A stretch of 64,000 nt of DNA from positions 62,001-126,000 of the forward strand of contig DASSIZ010000013.1 in assembly GCA_035691485.1 (NCBI GenBank), written 5' to 3'. Positions 15,754-25,049 of this stretch are shown one piece after another (position 1 is the stretch's first letter; each line of letters begins with the position of its first letter). This stretch comes from Terriglobales bacterium. Its GTDB lineage: Bacteria > Acidobacteriota > Terriglobia > Terriglobales > Acidobacteriaceae. Made by a program: the position numbers and the translations under genes. Under the pieces are notes generated by a model that saw only the letters and a program-made list of their open reading frames with translations, made no database searches and was not told where the DNA came from.

Positions 15754-17817
15754 ATGACAGCTTTCACGCCCGTGTCCACACCTGCCAAACCCGCGACCAG
15801 TCCCGCCACCGGGTCTCTGTACAGCTTCTTCGCGCCCGGGGGATTGCTGGCGAAGACGCATCCGGCGTACGAGTTCCGGCGCGGGCAGCTGCAGATGGCG
15901 GAAGAGGTGGCGAAGGCGCTCGAAGAGCGGCGGCACCTGATCGTCGAGGCCGGCACCGGCACCGGAAAAACCCTGGCGTACCTGCTGCCCGTGATCCGAA
16001 GCGGCAAGCGCGTAATCGTGTCCACGGGAACGAAGACGCTGCAGGAGCAGCTCTTCTATAAGGATGTTCCGTTCCTGTCGCAGCATATCGGCGAGCTGCG
16101 CGTCTGCTACATGAAGGGCAGGAACAATTATCTCTGCCGGAAAAAGCTCTATGACCTTTCCGACCAGCCGGTGCTGAGCGGGCTGGAGGAGATCCAGCAG
16201 TATCGCGCGATTGCGGAGTGGGAGAAGACGACGCAAACCGGCGACCGCTCCGAACTGGTGACGATTGCCGAATCGAGCGCGTTGTGGCCGAAGCTGGACG
16301 CGCGGGCGGAGTCGTGCCTGGGACAAAAGTGCCAGCAGTTCGACCGCTGCTTTATCACCGAGATGCACCGCAAGGCGGCGGAGAGCGACATCATCATCGT
16401 AAATCACCACCTGTTCTTTGCCGACCTGGCCATCAAGATGGCGACCGAAGGCGAGACCGATGCGGGCATCCTGCCGGATTGCGCCGCCGTGATCTTCGAT
16501 GAGGCGCACGAGCTGGAGGACGTGGCGGCGAGTTATTTCGGAGTGAGCGTGAGCACGCCGCGCTTTGAAGAGCTGGCCCGCGACGTGGAGGGAACACTGC
16601 AGAAGGCGCAACTGGCGTCGCCGGCATTGCTGCAGGCGACAGCCGGAGTTCGCGAGCACGCGCAAAGATTCTTCTCTCTGCTGCCGGCGGGAGAAGGGCG
16701 GTTTGCCTTCACCGGGCGTCGCGAGTTCCTGGAAGAAAACGGCGACGAGTACGGGGCGGCGATGCGGGCGCTGGGCCGGTTGCAGGCGGAGCTGCAGGCG
16801 GTGAAGAACAAGCCGGACGAGCTGCACATGCTGGCCAGGCGAGCCCAGGAGCTGCAGGTGCAGCTTGGGTTCGTGATGGAAAACGAGGACCCGAACACGG
16901 TGTTCTGGATTGAGCGGCGGGGAACGCGCGTAGCCTCGGCGGCGAAGCCATCCTCGCGTAAGTCGGCGCTCGACGCTCGACGATCGACCTACGAGGGCCG
17001 CCAGCACGTGTTTCTGCAGGCGACTCCGATTGATGTGTCGCAGATCCTGCGACAGTACCTGTTCGACAAGCTGGAAACATCGGTGCTGACCTCGGCGACG
17101 CTGGCGGTGAGTAACGGCTTCCAATACGCCCGCCAGCGCCTCGGGCTGGAGAACGCGCGCGAGCTGGTGGTGCCGTCGCACTTCCACTACGAATCGCAGG
17201 CGCTGTTGTACATTCCGCCGGACCTGCCGGATCCGCGCATGCCGGAGTTCACCGCGAAGGCAGCGGAACGAATGCGCCGGCTGCTGGAGATCACGCAGGG
17301 TAGGGCGTTCTGCTTGTTCACCAGCTACGCGCAGATGCACGAAATCCACGACCGCCTGCTGGCTGAGCTGGCGTACCCGGTCATGATCCAGGGGCAGGCG
17401 CCGAAAAATGCATTGCTGGAGGAGTTCCGGGCCACGCCGAACGCGGTGCTGTTCGCGACGGCTTCGTTCTGGCAGGGAGTGGACGTGCAGGGCGAGCAGT
17501 TGAGCTGCGTCATTATTGATCGACTGCCGTTTGCGGTGCCCAACGATCCGGTGGTGGCGGCGAGGATTCGCGCCATTGACGCCTCAGGTGGGAATGCGTT
17601 TTTCGATTACCAGGTGCCGGCGGCGGTGATCACCCTGAAACAAGGCTTCGGGCGCCTGATTCGCTCGCTCCACGACCGCGGCCTGCTGGCGCTGATGGAC
17701 AACCGGATCTTGAAGAAGCAGTACGGCAAAGTGTTTCTGGACAGCCTGCCCAAGTATCGCCGCACGACGCAGTTGGGGGACGTGGAGAAATTCTTTGGAG
17801 TAGAGTCGCAGGCTTGA
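15754..17817 (+). CDS. dinG: DinG/XPD-family ATP-dependent helicase with iron-sulfur cluster site
   Basis: A superfamily 2 5'-3' DNA helicase of 687 residues. Walker A is EAGTGTGKTLAY at about residue 66, followed by VIVSTGTKTLQEQ. Four cysteines between motifs Ia and II (NNYLC; SCLGQKC; FDRC) fit the XPD-type 4Fe-4S cluster. The DEAH box is VIFDEAHELED at about 250. Motifs IV-VI follow in AFCLFTSYAQM, ATASFWQGVDVQG and KQGFGRLIRS. It unwinds R-loops and forked DNA in relatives. Start 15754 is the first ATG; GTG 15739 is possible. The upstream sequence is a dispersed repeat that also supplies the ATG context (CTCAGGATGAC). Confidence 0.93.
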   Translation: MTAFTPVSTPAKPATSPATGSLYSFFAPGGLLAKTHPAYEFRRGQLQMAEEVAKALEERRHLIVEAGTGTGKTLAYLLPVIRSGKRVIVSTGTKTLQEQLFYKDVPFLSQHIGELRVCYMKGRNNYLCRKKLYDLSDQPVLSGLEEIQQYRAIAEWEKTTQTGDRSELVTIAESSALWPKLDARAESCLGQKCQQFDRCFITEMHRKAAESDIIIVNHHLFFADLAIKMATEGETDAGILPDCAAVIFDEAHELEDVAASYFGVSVSTPRFEELARDVEGTLQKAQLASPALLQATAGVREHAQRFFSLLPAGEGRFAFTGRREFLEENGDEYGAAMRALGRLQAELQAVKNKPDELHMLARRAQELQVQLGFVMENEDPNTVFWIERRGTRVASAAKPSSRKSALDARRSTYEGRQHVFLQATPIDVSQILRQYLFDKLETSVLTSATLAVSNGFQYARQRLGLENARELVVPSHFHYESQALLYIPPDLPDPRMPEFTAKAAERMRRLLEITQGRAFCLFTSYAQMHEIHDRLLAELAYPVMIQGQAPKNALLEEFRATPNAVLFATASFWQGVDVQGEQLSCVIIDRLPFAVPNDPVVAARIRAIDASGGNAFFDYQVPAAVITLKQGFGRLIRSLHDRGLLALMDNRILKKQYGKVFLDSLPKYRRTTQLGDVEKFFGVESQA

Positions 17818-17847
17818 CGGACCGGGCCAGCCGCGTCGCGGATTTCC

Positions 17848-18600
17848 TTACGTCAAATTCCCGATCAGCAGCACGCGTTGCGAGGATTGGGGGATGGCGA
17901 TCGCGCCTGACCATTGGACGGCGGGCGCGAGTTGATGGGCGGCTGCTACCTGCGCTTCACCGATCAACAGGCCAAGGCGGCGCGAGGTCGCGTAAAAGTG
18001 GTGAAGCAGCTTCACGGCGACGGGGAGAATGTCTTCGAAATGCTCGACCGCTCGTAGCGTGACCGTCAGCTCGGCCGCGGGCAGGGCACCCGCGGCAGCA
18101 GCGCTTTCGGTGGTTTCATACGCAGCCCCGGCGCCGGCGCCAGGGCCTACCTTACTTATGTTTTGCGCGAGGGCTTCGGCGCGGCCGGTAAGAACATCCA
18201 ACTGCGCGAGTCCGAGGCAACGGACAACCTCGCGAAGAAAGGTCGACTTGCGCTGATTGGATTCGAGCAAGGTGGTGTGCAGGCCGGGCGCCCAAACCCC
18301 GATGGGCAGGCCAGGGAAGCCGGCGCCGGAGCCGATGTCGACCAGGCTGCAGGAGGCAGGCTTCAGGCTGGCTCCCGGCGGCAGGCTGCCGGACGGGTAG
18401 AGATGCACAGCGGCGAACAGGGATTCCCCGAAGTGGCGAGCGACGATCTGCTCCGCATCGCGAATCGCGGTGAGATTCATGCGAGCGTTCCAGCGGAGAA
18501 GAAGGTCGAGATATCGCGACAGTTGTTCGAGTTGAGTTGGGCTGAGCGAGGCAGCGCCGAGAAAGGGGGAAAGCAGGGCGGCGATGCGCTCAGGATGCAC
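17848..18600 (-). CDS. rsmG: 16S rRNA (guanine527-N7)-methyltransferase
   Basis: RsmG (GidB) methylates G527 of 16S rRNA using SAM. The 250-residue protein has the N-terminal helical part with LLLRWNARMNLTAIRD, the SAM loop LVDIGSGAGFPGLPIGV at about residues 85-101, LLESNQRKSTFLREV, and LRAVEHFEDILP. It has an Ala/Gly-rich insertion at about 150-170 (GPGAGAGAAYETTESAAAAG). Convergent with dinG. In many bacteria rsmG sits beside mnmG and parAB; those genes are not adjacent here. Confidence 0.95.
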   Translation of the reverse strand: MHPERIAALLSPFLGAASLSPTQLEQLSRYLDLLLRWNARMNLTAIRDAEQIVARHFGESLFAAVHLYPSGSLPPGASLKPASCSLVDIGSGAGFPGLPIGVWAPGLHTTLLESNQRKSTFLREVVRCLGLAQLDVLTGRAEALAQNISKVGPGAGAGAAYETTESAAAAGALPAAELTVTLRAVEHFEDILPVAVKLLHHFYATSRRLGLLIGEAQVAAAHQLAPAVQWSGAIAIPQSSQRVLLIGNLT

Positions 18601-18664
18601 GAATTCAGTTTCGATTTCGGTCTTGGAAAAAGCAAGGGCGGCAGATTCATTCCTAGACCGCAGG

Positions 18665-18704
18665 GGTCCTTCGACTCGGGCGTGCGCCCTCGCTCAGGAT
18701 GACG
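18665..18704. repeat. Dispersed repeat TCCTTCGACTCGGGC...CTCAGGATGAC
   Basis: It contains an inner palindrome GGGCG-TGCG-CCC. Related sequence is found at about 15700-15756, 21391-21420 (inside mnmE), 31115-31140 (first half) and 54524-54553. Confidence 0.6.
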
Positions 18705-18772
18705 TGCGTATAACTCCGCTCTAAAAGTCGTGAAACCTGAAGACCGCTCAGGATAAGCCGGTAAAGCACAAA

Positions 18773-19183
18773 TCACTGGCCGGAATCACCCATGTTGCCG
18801 TGGCAAAGAGCGCAATTGCGCCGGCCTTTCAGGAGGTTGAGACGCGCCTCGGCCGCAGCGGCCGTAGGGCTGGCGCTCACCGACAAGCGCTGCTCGTAAC
18901 GCGCGGCGTGGATTTGCCACTTCTGCACTTCCACCTGCAGGGCCTGGCGCGTGGCCGAATTCTGGATCGCGGGCAGGAGACTTTGCACGCGCTCGATGCT
19001 GGCGCGCAGTTCGGCGAGGTCGTAACGATCGGCCTGCGACTGGGCGTCGGTGGAGAAATGAAAAGTGCCCGGCCGGCCGCCGGCGAGTTCCTGCGGCATC
19101 GGCGGCCATTGTGAGTTCACGCGCGCGGGGAACAGGAAAATAAGGAGCAGAATGATCAGGACCATGGCAGCCTTGGACTTCAT
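18773..19183 (-). CDS. Small exported protein with one CxxCH haem-binding motif
   Basis: A 136-residue protein. The start at 19183 has GAGGTGA five bases upstream and gives a signal peptide (MVLIILLLIFLFPARVNSQ). The centre is helical (DLAELRASIERVQSLLPAIQ...ALQVEVQKWQIHAARYEQRL). Near the C-terminus is CALCH followed by GNMGD, a c-type haem attachment site whose distal Met could be in that tail. It is too short for a classic cytochrome c fold after the motif, so it may be a mono-haem tail or a diverged member. Function unknown. Confidence 0.72.
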   Translation of the reverse strand: MKSKAAMVLIILLLIFLFPARVNSQWPPMPQELAGGRPGTFHFSTDAQSQADRYDLAELRASIERVQSLLPAIQNSATRQALQVEVQKWQIHAARYEQRLSVSASPTAAAAEARLNLLKGRRNCALCHGNMGDSGQ

Positions 19184-19282
19184 GGGCGTCACCTCGGCTA
19201 AAGGAAATTGTAGGCCGGGAGCGGACACGGGATTCGAAGGAATGAACTGCGGCGGGAATGGAATTTCAGAACGGGAAAGCAG

Positions 19283-19310
19283 AAAAATAAAGGCCGGCGC
19301 GAGGCCGGCC
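19283..19310 (-). terminator. Terminator of the HU gene
   Basis: On the minus strand GGCCGGC and GCCGGCC (within 19310-19292) form a GC stem followed by TTTATTTTTC (19291 down). It is 26 bases past the stop at 19336. Confidence 0.88.
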
Positions 19311-19335
19311 CAGTTACCGAAACACAAAGAGCAAA

Positions 19336-19629
19336 CTATTTCTTGGGAGCGATTGCATCCTTGACGGCTTTGGCGAGATAGAACTTCGCGGTGGTCTTGG
19401 CTGCGATCTTGATGGGCTCGCCGGTTTGGGGATTACGGCCCATGCGTGCCTTGCGCTGCACCTTCTTCAAGCGTCCGAGGCCGGGAAGAACAAACAGGCC
19501 GTTTTTCTTGGTCTCCTTGACGGCCGTCTCAGCCAGCGTCTCCAGGAAAGTGGCCGCGGTCTTGTTGTTGGTGCCGACCTTTTCGGCCACGTGGCGGACG
19601 AGCTGAGTCTTGGTCATGCCTGCTGCCAT
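19336..19629 (-). CDS. HU-family DNA-binding protein
   Basis: A 97-residue histone-like protein. The start at 19629 has AAGGAGG five bases upstream. The helix-turn-helix dimerisation part (MTKTQLVRHVAEKVGTNNKTAATFLETLAETAV) is followed by the beta arm with the HU signature GLGRLKKVQRKARMGRNPQTGEPI, including the Arg-Asn-Pro tip that intercalates in DNA, then the Lys-rich C-terminus. It packages the nucleoid and assists replication start. It is a single gene with a strong terminator. Confidence 0.96.
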   Translation of the reverse strand: MAAGMTKTQLVRHVAEKVGTNNKTAATFLETLAETAVKETKKNGLFVLPGLGRLKKVQRKARMGRNPQTGEPIKIAAKTTAKFYLAKAVKDAIAPKK

Positions 19630-19945
19630 ACATCCTCCTTGAATTGTGAGTCCAGAATGCTTAACTCGATAGCGGCCATGGTACAACAGGGCGCGAGCGG
19701 TTGAGAAGCGCGGAAGCCTGATTTTATGCGGGTTTTTCGCATCTTCCTGTGGAAAACCCGCAAAAAATGCCCCTTTTGAGGGGATGGGGAGCGAAAATCA
19801 GGCTGGAAGCGCAGATTGGCGCCGAAGAAATCCGCCACCGAGGAATTCGCTCGAGCCCTTGGGTCGAACCGGCGGGTTGGCTTTGTTTGCTAATGGGATA
19901 ATGAGGGGTTCGCGCGCGGGGGCCGAGAGCAATGGAGAAGACGAA

Positions 19946-20593
19946 TTGAGCTGTGCGATCTGTCATGAGCGAAAAGAGAAGCGCTTTTGTCCGGCGGTGC
20001 ACGACCGCATTTGCCCCATCTGCTGCGGCACCGAGCGCGAGGTAACGCTGGATTGTCCCAGCGAGTGTCCGTATCTGCAGCAGGCGCGGAAGAACGAAAA
20101 CATGAGTCACCTGGCCGAGTTGGATCGCGAGGCGCTGATGCCCGAGGTCGACGTGCCGGATTCGTTCCTCTACGAGCGCGAACCGCTGCTGGCCGGCATG
20201 AGTTTTGCTATCGCGCAGTCCGGGCGCCGCGACCGCCAGGTGTACGACCGGGACGTGATCGCGGCGCTGACCGCGATGGCCAAGACGTATGAGACGCAGG
20301 TGAAGTCGGGATTGATCTACGAGCAACCGACGTCGAACCCGGTGCAGCATGCGATTGCGGCGGAGATCTCGAAGACGCTGCAGGAGATGCGGAAAGTGGA
20401 AGAGCAGAGCCGGGGCTACTCGACGCTGAAGGATGGCGACGTGCTGAAGGCGCTGGTGTTCACGCTGCGGCTGGCGCTGGGAAAAACCTCGGGAAGGCCG
20501 AAGTCGCGCGCGTTCCTGGACTTCCTGTTGGCGAATTTTCCCGAGAAGCTGGCGGTAGGAGCGCCGGAGGGAAGCAGGATCATTGTGCCGTAG
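19946..20593 (+). CDS. Zinc-ribbon-like N-terminal protein of unknown function
   Basis: A 215-residue protein in this reading. The start is uncertain: TTG 19946 is preceded by GGAG at 9 bases and begins right at the conserved-looking Cys cluster; ATG 19901 and ATG 19784 are in frame but lack good ribosome sites. The N-terminus SCAICHERKEKRFCP, ICPICCG and CPSECPYL holds eight cysteines in CxxC-type pairs, likely one or two zinc sites. The rest is helical (DRDVIAALTAMAKTYETQ). Acidobacterial relatives seem plausible, but I do not know a function. Confidence 0.72.
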   Translation: MSCAICHERKEKRFCPAVHDRICPICCGTEREVTLDCPSECPYLQQARKNENMSHLAELDREALMPEVDVPDSFLYEREPLLAGMSFAIAQSGRRDRQVYDRDVIAALTAMAKTYETQVKSGLIYEQPTSNPVQHAIAAEISKTLQEMRKVEEQSRGYSTLKDGDVLKALVFTLRLALGKTSGRPKSRAFLDFLLANFPEKLAVGAPEGSRIIVP

Positions 20594-20614
20594 CTCAATT
20601 TTGAATACGCGATT

Positions 20615-21001
20615 TCAGATCAAGACCTGTTCACCGGAGTAAACCGGCCGCGCATCGAGCGGCAACAGAGAACGTTCGGGCCGGTGCGGATCGTAGTGAA
20701 TGAGGTAGCGGTTTCGCTCCACGAAGTGTTGTGCATAGGCCTCGGTGAACAACGTGTTGTACACAAGCTCACCGGCATAGAACTTTCCGTCCACCCGATA
20801 TTCGTACTCCACGCGCAGACCGCAGATGGCGAAAGGCTCGTCCCGCTCTATCACCTGGACCAACGCGTCCGTCGTGGGCCAGTAGCGAGCTGACACATGC
20901 AGGAATCTGTAGCGCGCCCAGCGCCAGCTGGCTTTGCATGCCATGAACGTGCAGACCGCCAGAGGCACGAACAGGTCGAGAGATTCGAAAAACCAGTCCA
21001 T
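20615..21001 (-). CDS. DUF3592-like membrane-anchored protein
   Basis: A 128-residue protein starting at 21001 (MDWFFESLDLF). One hydrophobic segment (about residues 7-22) is followed by an extracytoplasmic beta domain: WPTTDALVQVIERD, GLRVEYEYRVDGKFYAGELVYN, then YLIHYDPHRPERSLL. The pattern VEYEYRVDGKxYxG...VxYDPxxPxxSLL is typical of DUF3592-like proteins. No ribosome site is evident. It lies between mnmE and the Cys-rich gene. Confidence 0.7.
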   Translation of the reverse strand: MDWFFESLDLFVPLAVCTFMACKASWRWARYRFLHVSARYWPTTDALVQVIERDEPFAICGLRVEYEYRVDGKFYAGELVYNTLFTEAYAQHFVERNRYLIHYDPHRPERSLLPLDARPVYSGEQVLI

Positions 21002-21051
21002 GTGAGCCGGACAGAGTAACGGATTCTGCGCCGAAAATCTGTGATCTTCGT

Positions 21052-22449
21052 CTACTTTCCGATGCAAAAGGTGGAGAAGATCAGGTTGAGGATGTCGTCG
21101 GTGGTGGTGGCGCCGGTGATTTCGTCGAGCGGGCGGAGCGCGTTGTAGAGGTCGAGCAAAAGCATTTCGTGCGGAGTATTGTTTTCGACGGCACGGGCGG
21201 CGCCGGCAAGCGCGGCCAGAGAATCTTCCACCAGTTTCTGCTGGCGAAGGTTGGTGAGGAAGGCGGTTTCCTGCTGGGGAGAGCCGCCGGCGATGCGGCC
21301 GAGGATCGCGGCGCGAAGTTCGGCGATGCCGGCGCCGGTGAGGGCGGACGTTTGAATCTGGTGATCGAGTGATCGCGTGCTCGGGTCATGGTTCCCCTCA
21401 GTCGCTCGGGATGACATTCCTGAAAATTGGGTTCGTAGATCGGATTTGTTGGCAACGACAAGCGCGTTTCGTCCGCTGACTTGCTCGATCAGCTCGCGGT
21501 CTTCCGGCGTGAGTGGCTGGGAGGCGTCGGTGACGACGAGGACGAAATCGGCGTCGGCAAGAACCTCCAGAGATTTGCGGATGCCGATGGATTCGGCTTC
21601 CGCTTCATTCGGCGCCTGGCGGATGCCGGCGGTGTCCACCAGGTGCACCGGGATGCCGCCGAGGGCGACAGTTTCGGTGACCAGATCGCGTGTGGTTCCG
21701 GGCGCGGCGGTCACGATGGCGCGCTCGCGCTCGACCAGGCGGTTGAACAGCGAAGACTTGTCGACGTTGGGGCGGCCGACGATGGCGAGCGTCAGGCCTT
21801 CGTGCACCAATTTGCCGTAAGCGAAGGAGCGAGAGAGTTCGCGCAGTGGGGCGGCGATGGCGTCCATGCGCGCCATGATCTGCGGGGCGGGAAGAACGGA
21901 GACATCGTCTTCGGCAAAGTCCACGCCGGCTTCGAGCGTGGCGATCAATTCAACCAACCCTTGCTTGATCGGCGACAGCCGGTGGGAGAGCGCGCCTCCC
22001 AGTTGCTGGGCGGCGACGCGCGCCTGGTAGAGCGTTTGCGAGTCGATGAGGTCGCGCACCGCCTCGGCCTGGGTGAGGTCGAGGCGGCCATGGAGGAAGG
22101 CGCGCATGGTGAATTCTCCGGGCTCGGCGAGGCGCGCGCCGCGGGCAAGGGCGAGCTCCACAATATGTCGTAACACGACCGGTGAGCCGTGGGCGGAGAT
22201 TTCGACGATGTCGTCGGTGGTGTAGGAGTGCGGCTTCTGGAAGAACGTGACCACCACTTCGTCGATTCGTTCCTGGGTGTCGGGATCGATGAATTCGCCG
22301 AAGAGGGCGCTCTGGGGTTGCAGCTCGCTGCCGAAGCGGAGCATGTGCGCGGCGATGGAGCGCGCGTCGGGGCCGGCCAGGCGAACCATACCGATGCCGC
22401 CGCGACCGGGAGGGGTGGAGATGGCGACGATGGTGTCGTCTAATTGCAA
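21052..22449 (-). CDS. mnmE: tRNA modification GTPase MnmE with altered P-loop
   Basis: MnmE with MnmG forms the 5-carboxymethylaminomethyl group on U34 of certain tRNAs. About 465 residues: folate-binding domain from [21 protein letters not shown], helical domain, G domain ([34 protein letters not shown]), and the C-terminal FCIGK with its essential Cys. Two oddities: the P-loop reads GRPNVDKS, with Asp (codon 21762-21760) in place of the invariant Gly, and a repeat-derived insert follows NKSD. The start is set at TTG 22449; upstream sequence is an intergenic repeat. mnmG is not adjacent. Confidence 0.93.
   Translation of the reverse strand: MQLDDTIVAISTPPGRGGIGMVRLAGPDARSIAAHMLRFGSELQPQSALFGEFIDPDTQERIDEVVVTFFQKPHSYTTDDIVEISAHGSPVVLRHIVELALARGARLAEPGEFTMRAFLHGRLDLTQAEAVRDLIDSQTLYQARVAAQQLGGALSHRLSPIKQGLVELIATLEAGVDFAEDDVSVLPAPQIMARMDAIAAPLRELSRSFAYGKLVHEGLTLAIVGRPNVDKSSLFNRLVERERAIVTAAPGTTRDLVTETVALGGIPVHLVDTAGIRQAPNEAEAESIGIRKSLEVLADADFVLVVTDASQPLTPEDRELIEQVSGRNALVVANKSDLRTQFSGMSSRATEGNHDPSTRSLDHQIQTSALTGAGIAELRAAILGRIAGGSPQQETAFLTNLRQQKLVEDSLAALAGAARAVENNTPHEMLLLDLYNALRPLDEITGATTTDDILNLIFSTFCIGK
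21391..21420. repeat. Dispersed repeat inside mnmE
   Basis: Read on the minus strand, GGAATGTCATCCCGAGCGACTGAGGGGAACC, a copy of the GTCATCC-GAGCG family (reverse of 18665-18704). It encodes about ten residues ([10 protein letters not shown]) between NKSDL and the SALTG motif of MnmE. Confidence 0.6.
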
Positions 22450-22552
22450 GTTTCTAGTTTCTGGTTTCTGGTTTCCAGTTGCAAGCCGGGTTGAGAGTCC
22501 TTCGGCTCGGGCTGGGGTTCCGAGGCCTGCGTATGAATCAATAGACGGTGAA

Positions 22553-23095
22553 TTACCGGCGGCGGCCGAAGCGCGGGGCGGCGGGAGGACGCGCCTTGTA
22601 GTCCTTGGGATAGAGAACCACGTGCCGGCCACCCGCTTCCCCGGCGCTCTCGGTGCGCAGGTCGGCATGATCGCGAAGGGCGAGGTGGACGATGCGGCGC
22701 TCGCGCGAACTCATGGGGCCGAATTCGTAGGGTGTTCCGGTCTTGCGCACGCGGTCGGCGGCAACGTCGGCGGCCAGCTTCAACTCCTGGATGCGCATGG
22801 CGCGAAATCCGCGGCAATCGAAGCTGACGCGGTCGTGCTCCTCCCGGCCCAGGCGCAGCATTTCGATGGCCAGGTGTTCGAAGGCGCGCAGCAGTTCGCC
22901 ACCGCGTTCCAGCAACAGGTCGCTGTCGGGCCCGGCCAGTTCGACCAGGATGTCGGGCTTCTCCCAATCGCGTTCCTCGGGAAGCGGAGGATCCACGGTG
23001 ATGCGGTACTTCAGCTTGAAACCGCCCTTGACAATGGCCACTCGGAGCAAGCTTTCGACTTTGCGGGCAGAGGCGACTTTGTCGGCGATCGGCAT
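22553..23095 (-). CDS. khpB: KhpB/Jag-like R3H-domain RNA-binding protein
   Basis: A 180-residue protein in the usual place after yidC. A KH-like part spans about residues 35-95 ([28 protein letters not shown]); the GxxG loop of canonical KH domains is replaced by LERGG. The R3H domain follows ([28 protein letters not shown], the R-x-x-x-H motif). It lacks the N-terminal Jag domain of Bacillus homologues. In relatives KhpA/KhpB pairs bind RNA. It is separated from yidC by 97 bases and from mnmE by about 100. Confidence 0.88.
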   Translation of the reverse strand: MPIADKVASARKVESLLRVAIVKGGFKLKYRITVDPPLPEERDWEKPDILVELAGPDSDLLLERGGELLRAFEHLAIEMLRLGREEHDRVSFDCRGFRAMRIQELKLAADVAADRVRKTGTPYEFGPMSSRERRIVHLALRDHADLRTESAGEAGGRHVVLYPKDYKARPPAAPRFGRRR

Positions 23096-23192
23096 GAATC
23101 TTGAAAGCTTCGCAGTATAGCAAAGAAGGTTTCGGATGTTTCGCAGGTTTCGCCTGCTTGATTGGAAACATCCGTGACCTGCTTCGAAACTC

Positions 23193-25049
23193 TTACGTCT
23201 TCACCGGCACGCCTTTCTTGCGGGCGCGCTTTTCAGCTTCGGCGCGCATTTCCTGCCCGAAGCGCGTGTTGTTCATCCAGTACTGCTGGATGATGGAAAC
23301 CAGGTTTCCCACCACCCAGTAGAGGCACAGTCCCGACGACAGGTTCCACGAGATGACGCCGAGCATGACCGGCATCATCAGGGTCATGACTTTTTGTTGC
23401 GCCGGATCCATGCCGGCTTGCGGCGTCATCTTCTGCACCGCCAGCGTCGTGATGATGATCAGGATGGGTAGGATGTGCAATGGGTCCGGCGAAGAGAGGT
23501 CGTGCAGCCAGGCAAAATGCGCCTGGCGCAACTCAATGGCGCTGCCGAGCATGGAGTAGAACGCCACCAGGAATGGGAACTGGATGAGCATGGGAATGCA
23601 TCCGCCCATCGGGTTGGCGCCCTCGCGCTTGAACAGGGCCGCGATTTCCTGGTTTTGCTGGGAAGACAATTCCATCTTGCCGGTGCGATCGCCGGGCTTC
23701 AAGTTGCGGATCTTCTGCTGGTAGCGGCTCTTGATGGCGTTGACCTGCGGCTGCATTTTCTGCATCTTCAGCGCCGACTTCATGCTGGAGAGCCGCAGCG
23801 GAAAGACCACGACGTTGATGACGACAGTGAGGATGATGATCGACCATCCCCAGTTCGCCACCACGTGGTGATAGGTCCAGCGCAACCACAGGAACAGAGG
23901 CTTGGCGATGAACCCGAGATAGGTGCCGAAATCCACCAGGCTGCCAAGATTGGTGGCCGATTCCCCAGCCAGGGGCGGCGCTTTGACGCTTTGCAGCACG
24001 TCGAGATTCTTGGGGCCGGCAAAAAGACGTTCCGAGGTCAGGCCGCTGAGATTGCCGACAGCGGCCCCAACAACTTCCAGCTTGACCTTGTCGCCGTCGG
24101 GCTTGGCCGGGTCCTTGGGAATCTCGACGGGATTGCGCAGCATGATGAGCGCGGCATCCTTGGGATCGTCGGGCATGAAGACGGCGGCGAAATACTGATC
24201 GGCGGCGGCGCCCCAGGCGAACGGACCGTTGATGGTCCCTCCCCCGCTGACATTCTTCATGGCACGGCGGATCACCTTCTCGCTGCCATGCCAGTTCCTT
24301 TCCCCGTTATAGAGATCGATGGTGGCGGCGGCGTAGGCGGCGGGCGAGACCTGGTCGCCGAAGCCGCCCGGCCAGGACGGAAAAGCACGGATCGGCTGGC
24401 CGTTCTGCAGGACCGAGGTTTCGATCTTCAACACGTAAGAGTGATCAAAGTGAAACGCCTTGCGAACCACAATGTCGCCATCCGCGTAATCGAAGGTGAT
24501 GTCGGCGGGCGGATGCAGAACATCACCCGCGCTGCTTGCCGCCGGGTCCTTGCCGCGAGAGGGCACGTAGAGTCCCGCCGACAGTTTTTTGCGCAGGCCC
24601 TCGTCATACGTCCACAGCGAGAGCGGGTATCCGAACTGCTGCGCCGCGGCCTGGTGCACGAGCTCGAGGGGATGACCTTCGTCATCCTTGAATTGCTTCA
24701 GCACCCACGACTTCACCTGCGCGCCGCGATTGGTGAAGGTGATCCGGTAGAGATCGTTTTCGATCACCGTTTCCTGCTCGGCGGCGGCTTGGCGGTTGGC
24801 TGCCGGCTTTGTTGCACCGCGTTTGGCCGCGGCGGGAGCTGCCATCGCCGGGGCAGGGGCGGCAGGAGCGGGCGCGGGTGCGGCTTGGGTAGCGGCCGGC
24901 TTCTGCTCGGGCGCGGGCGCCTGCGGCTTGATGTACTTCATCAGCAGCGGCTGCGAGATGAGCAGGACGGCAAAGGTCAGGACGAAGACGAGCAGCAGCC
25001 TGCGCTCCGTGCCGGGGTCCTGCTGCGGGTTTTGCATGTTTCCATTCAT
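23193..25049 (-). CDS. yidC: Membrane protein insertase YidC
   Basis: A 618-residue Gram-negative-type YidC that inserts and folds inner-membrane proteins alone or with SecYEG. It has an N-terminal transmembrane helix (about 17-38), an Ala/Pro-rich linker to about 85, a large periplasmic beta domain (about 95-365) and the C-terminal five-helix core from about 395 ([22 protein letters not shown]), with [13 protein letters not shown] and [17 protein letters not shown] basic tail ([13 protein letters not shown]) ends it. Its ATG overlaps the yidD stop by four bases (ATGA), so they are translationally coupled. Confidence 0.97.
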   Translation of the reverse strand: MNGNMQNPQQDPGTERRLLLVFVLTFAVLLISQPLLMKYIKPQAPAPEQKPAATQAAPAPAPAAPAPAMAAPAAAKRGATKPAANRQAAAEQETVIENDLYRITFTNRGAQVKSWVLKQFKDDEGHPLELVHQAAAQQFGYPLSLWTYDEGLRKKLSAGLYVPSRGKDPAASSAGDVLHPPADITFDYADGDIVVRKAFHFDHSYVLKIETSVLQNGQPIRAFPSWPGGFGDQVSPAAYAAATIDLYNGERNWHGSEKVIRRAMKNVSGGGTINGPFAWGAAADQYFAAVFMPDDPKDAALIMLRNPVEIPKDPAKPDGDKVKLEVVGAAVGNLSGLTSERLFAGPKNLDVLQSVKAPPLAGESATNLGSLVDFGTYLGFIAKPLFLWLRWTYHHVVANWGWSIIILTVVINVVVFPLRLSSMKSALKMQKMQPQVNAIKSRYQQKIRNLKPGDRTGKMELSSQQNQEIAALFKREGANPMGGCIPMLIQFPFLVAFYSMLGSAIELRQAHFAWLHDLSSPDPLHILPILIIITTLAVQKMTPQAGMDPAQQKVMTLMMPVMLGVISWNLSSGLCLYWVVGNLVSIIQQYWMNNTRFGQEMRAEAEKRARKKGVPVKT

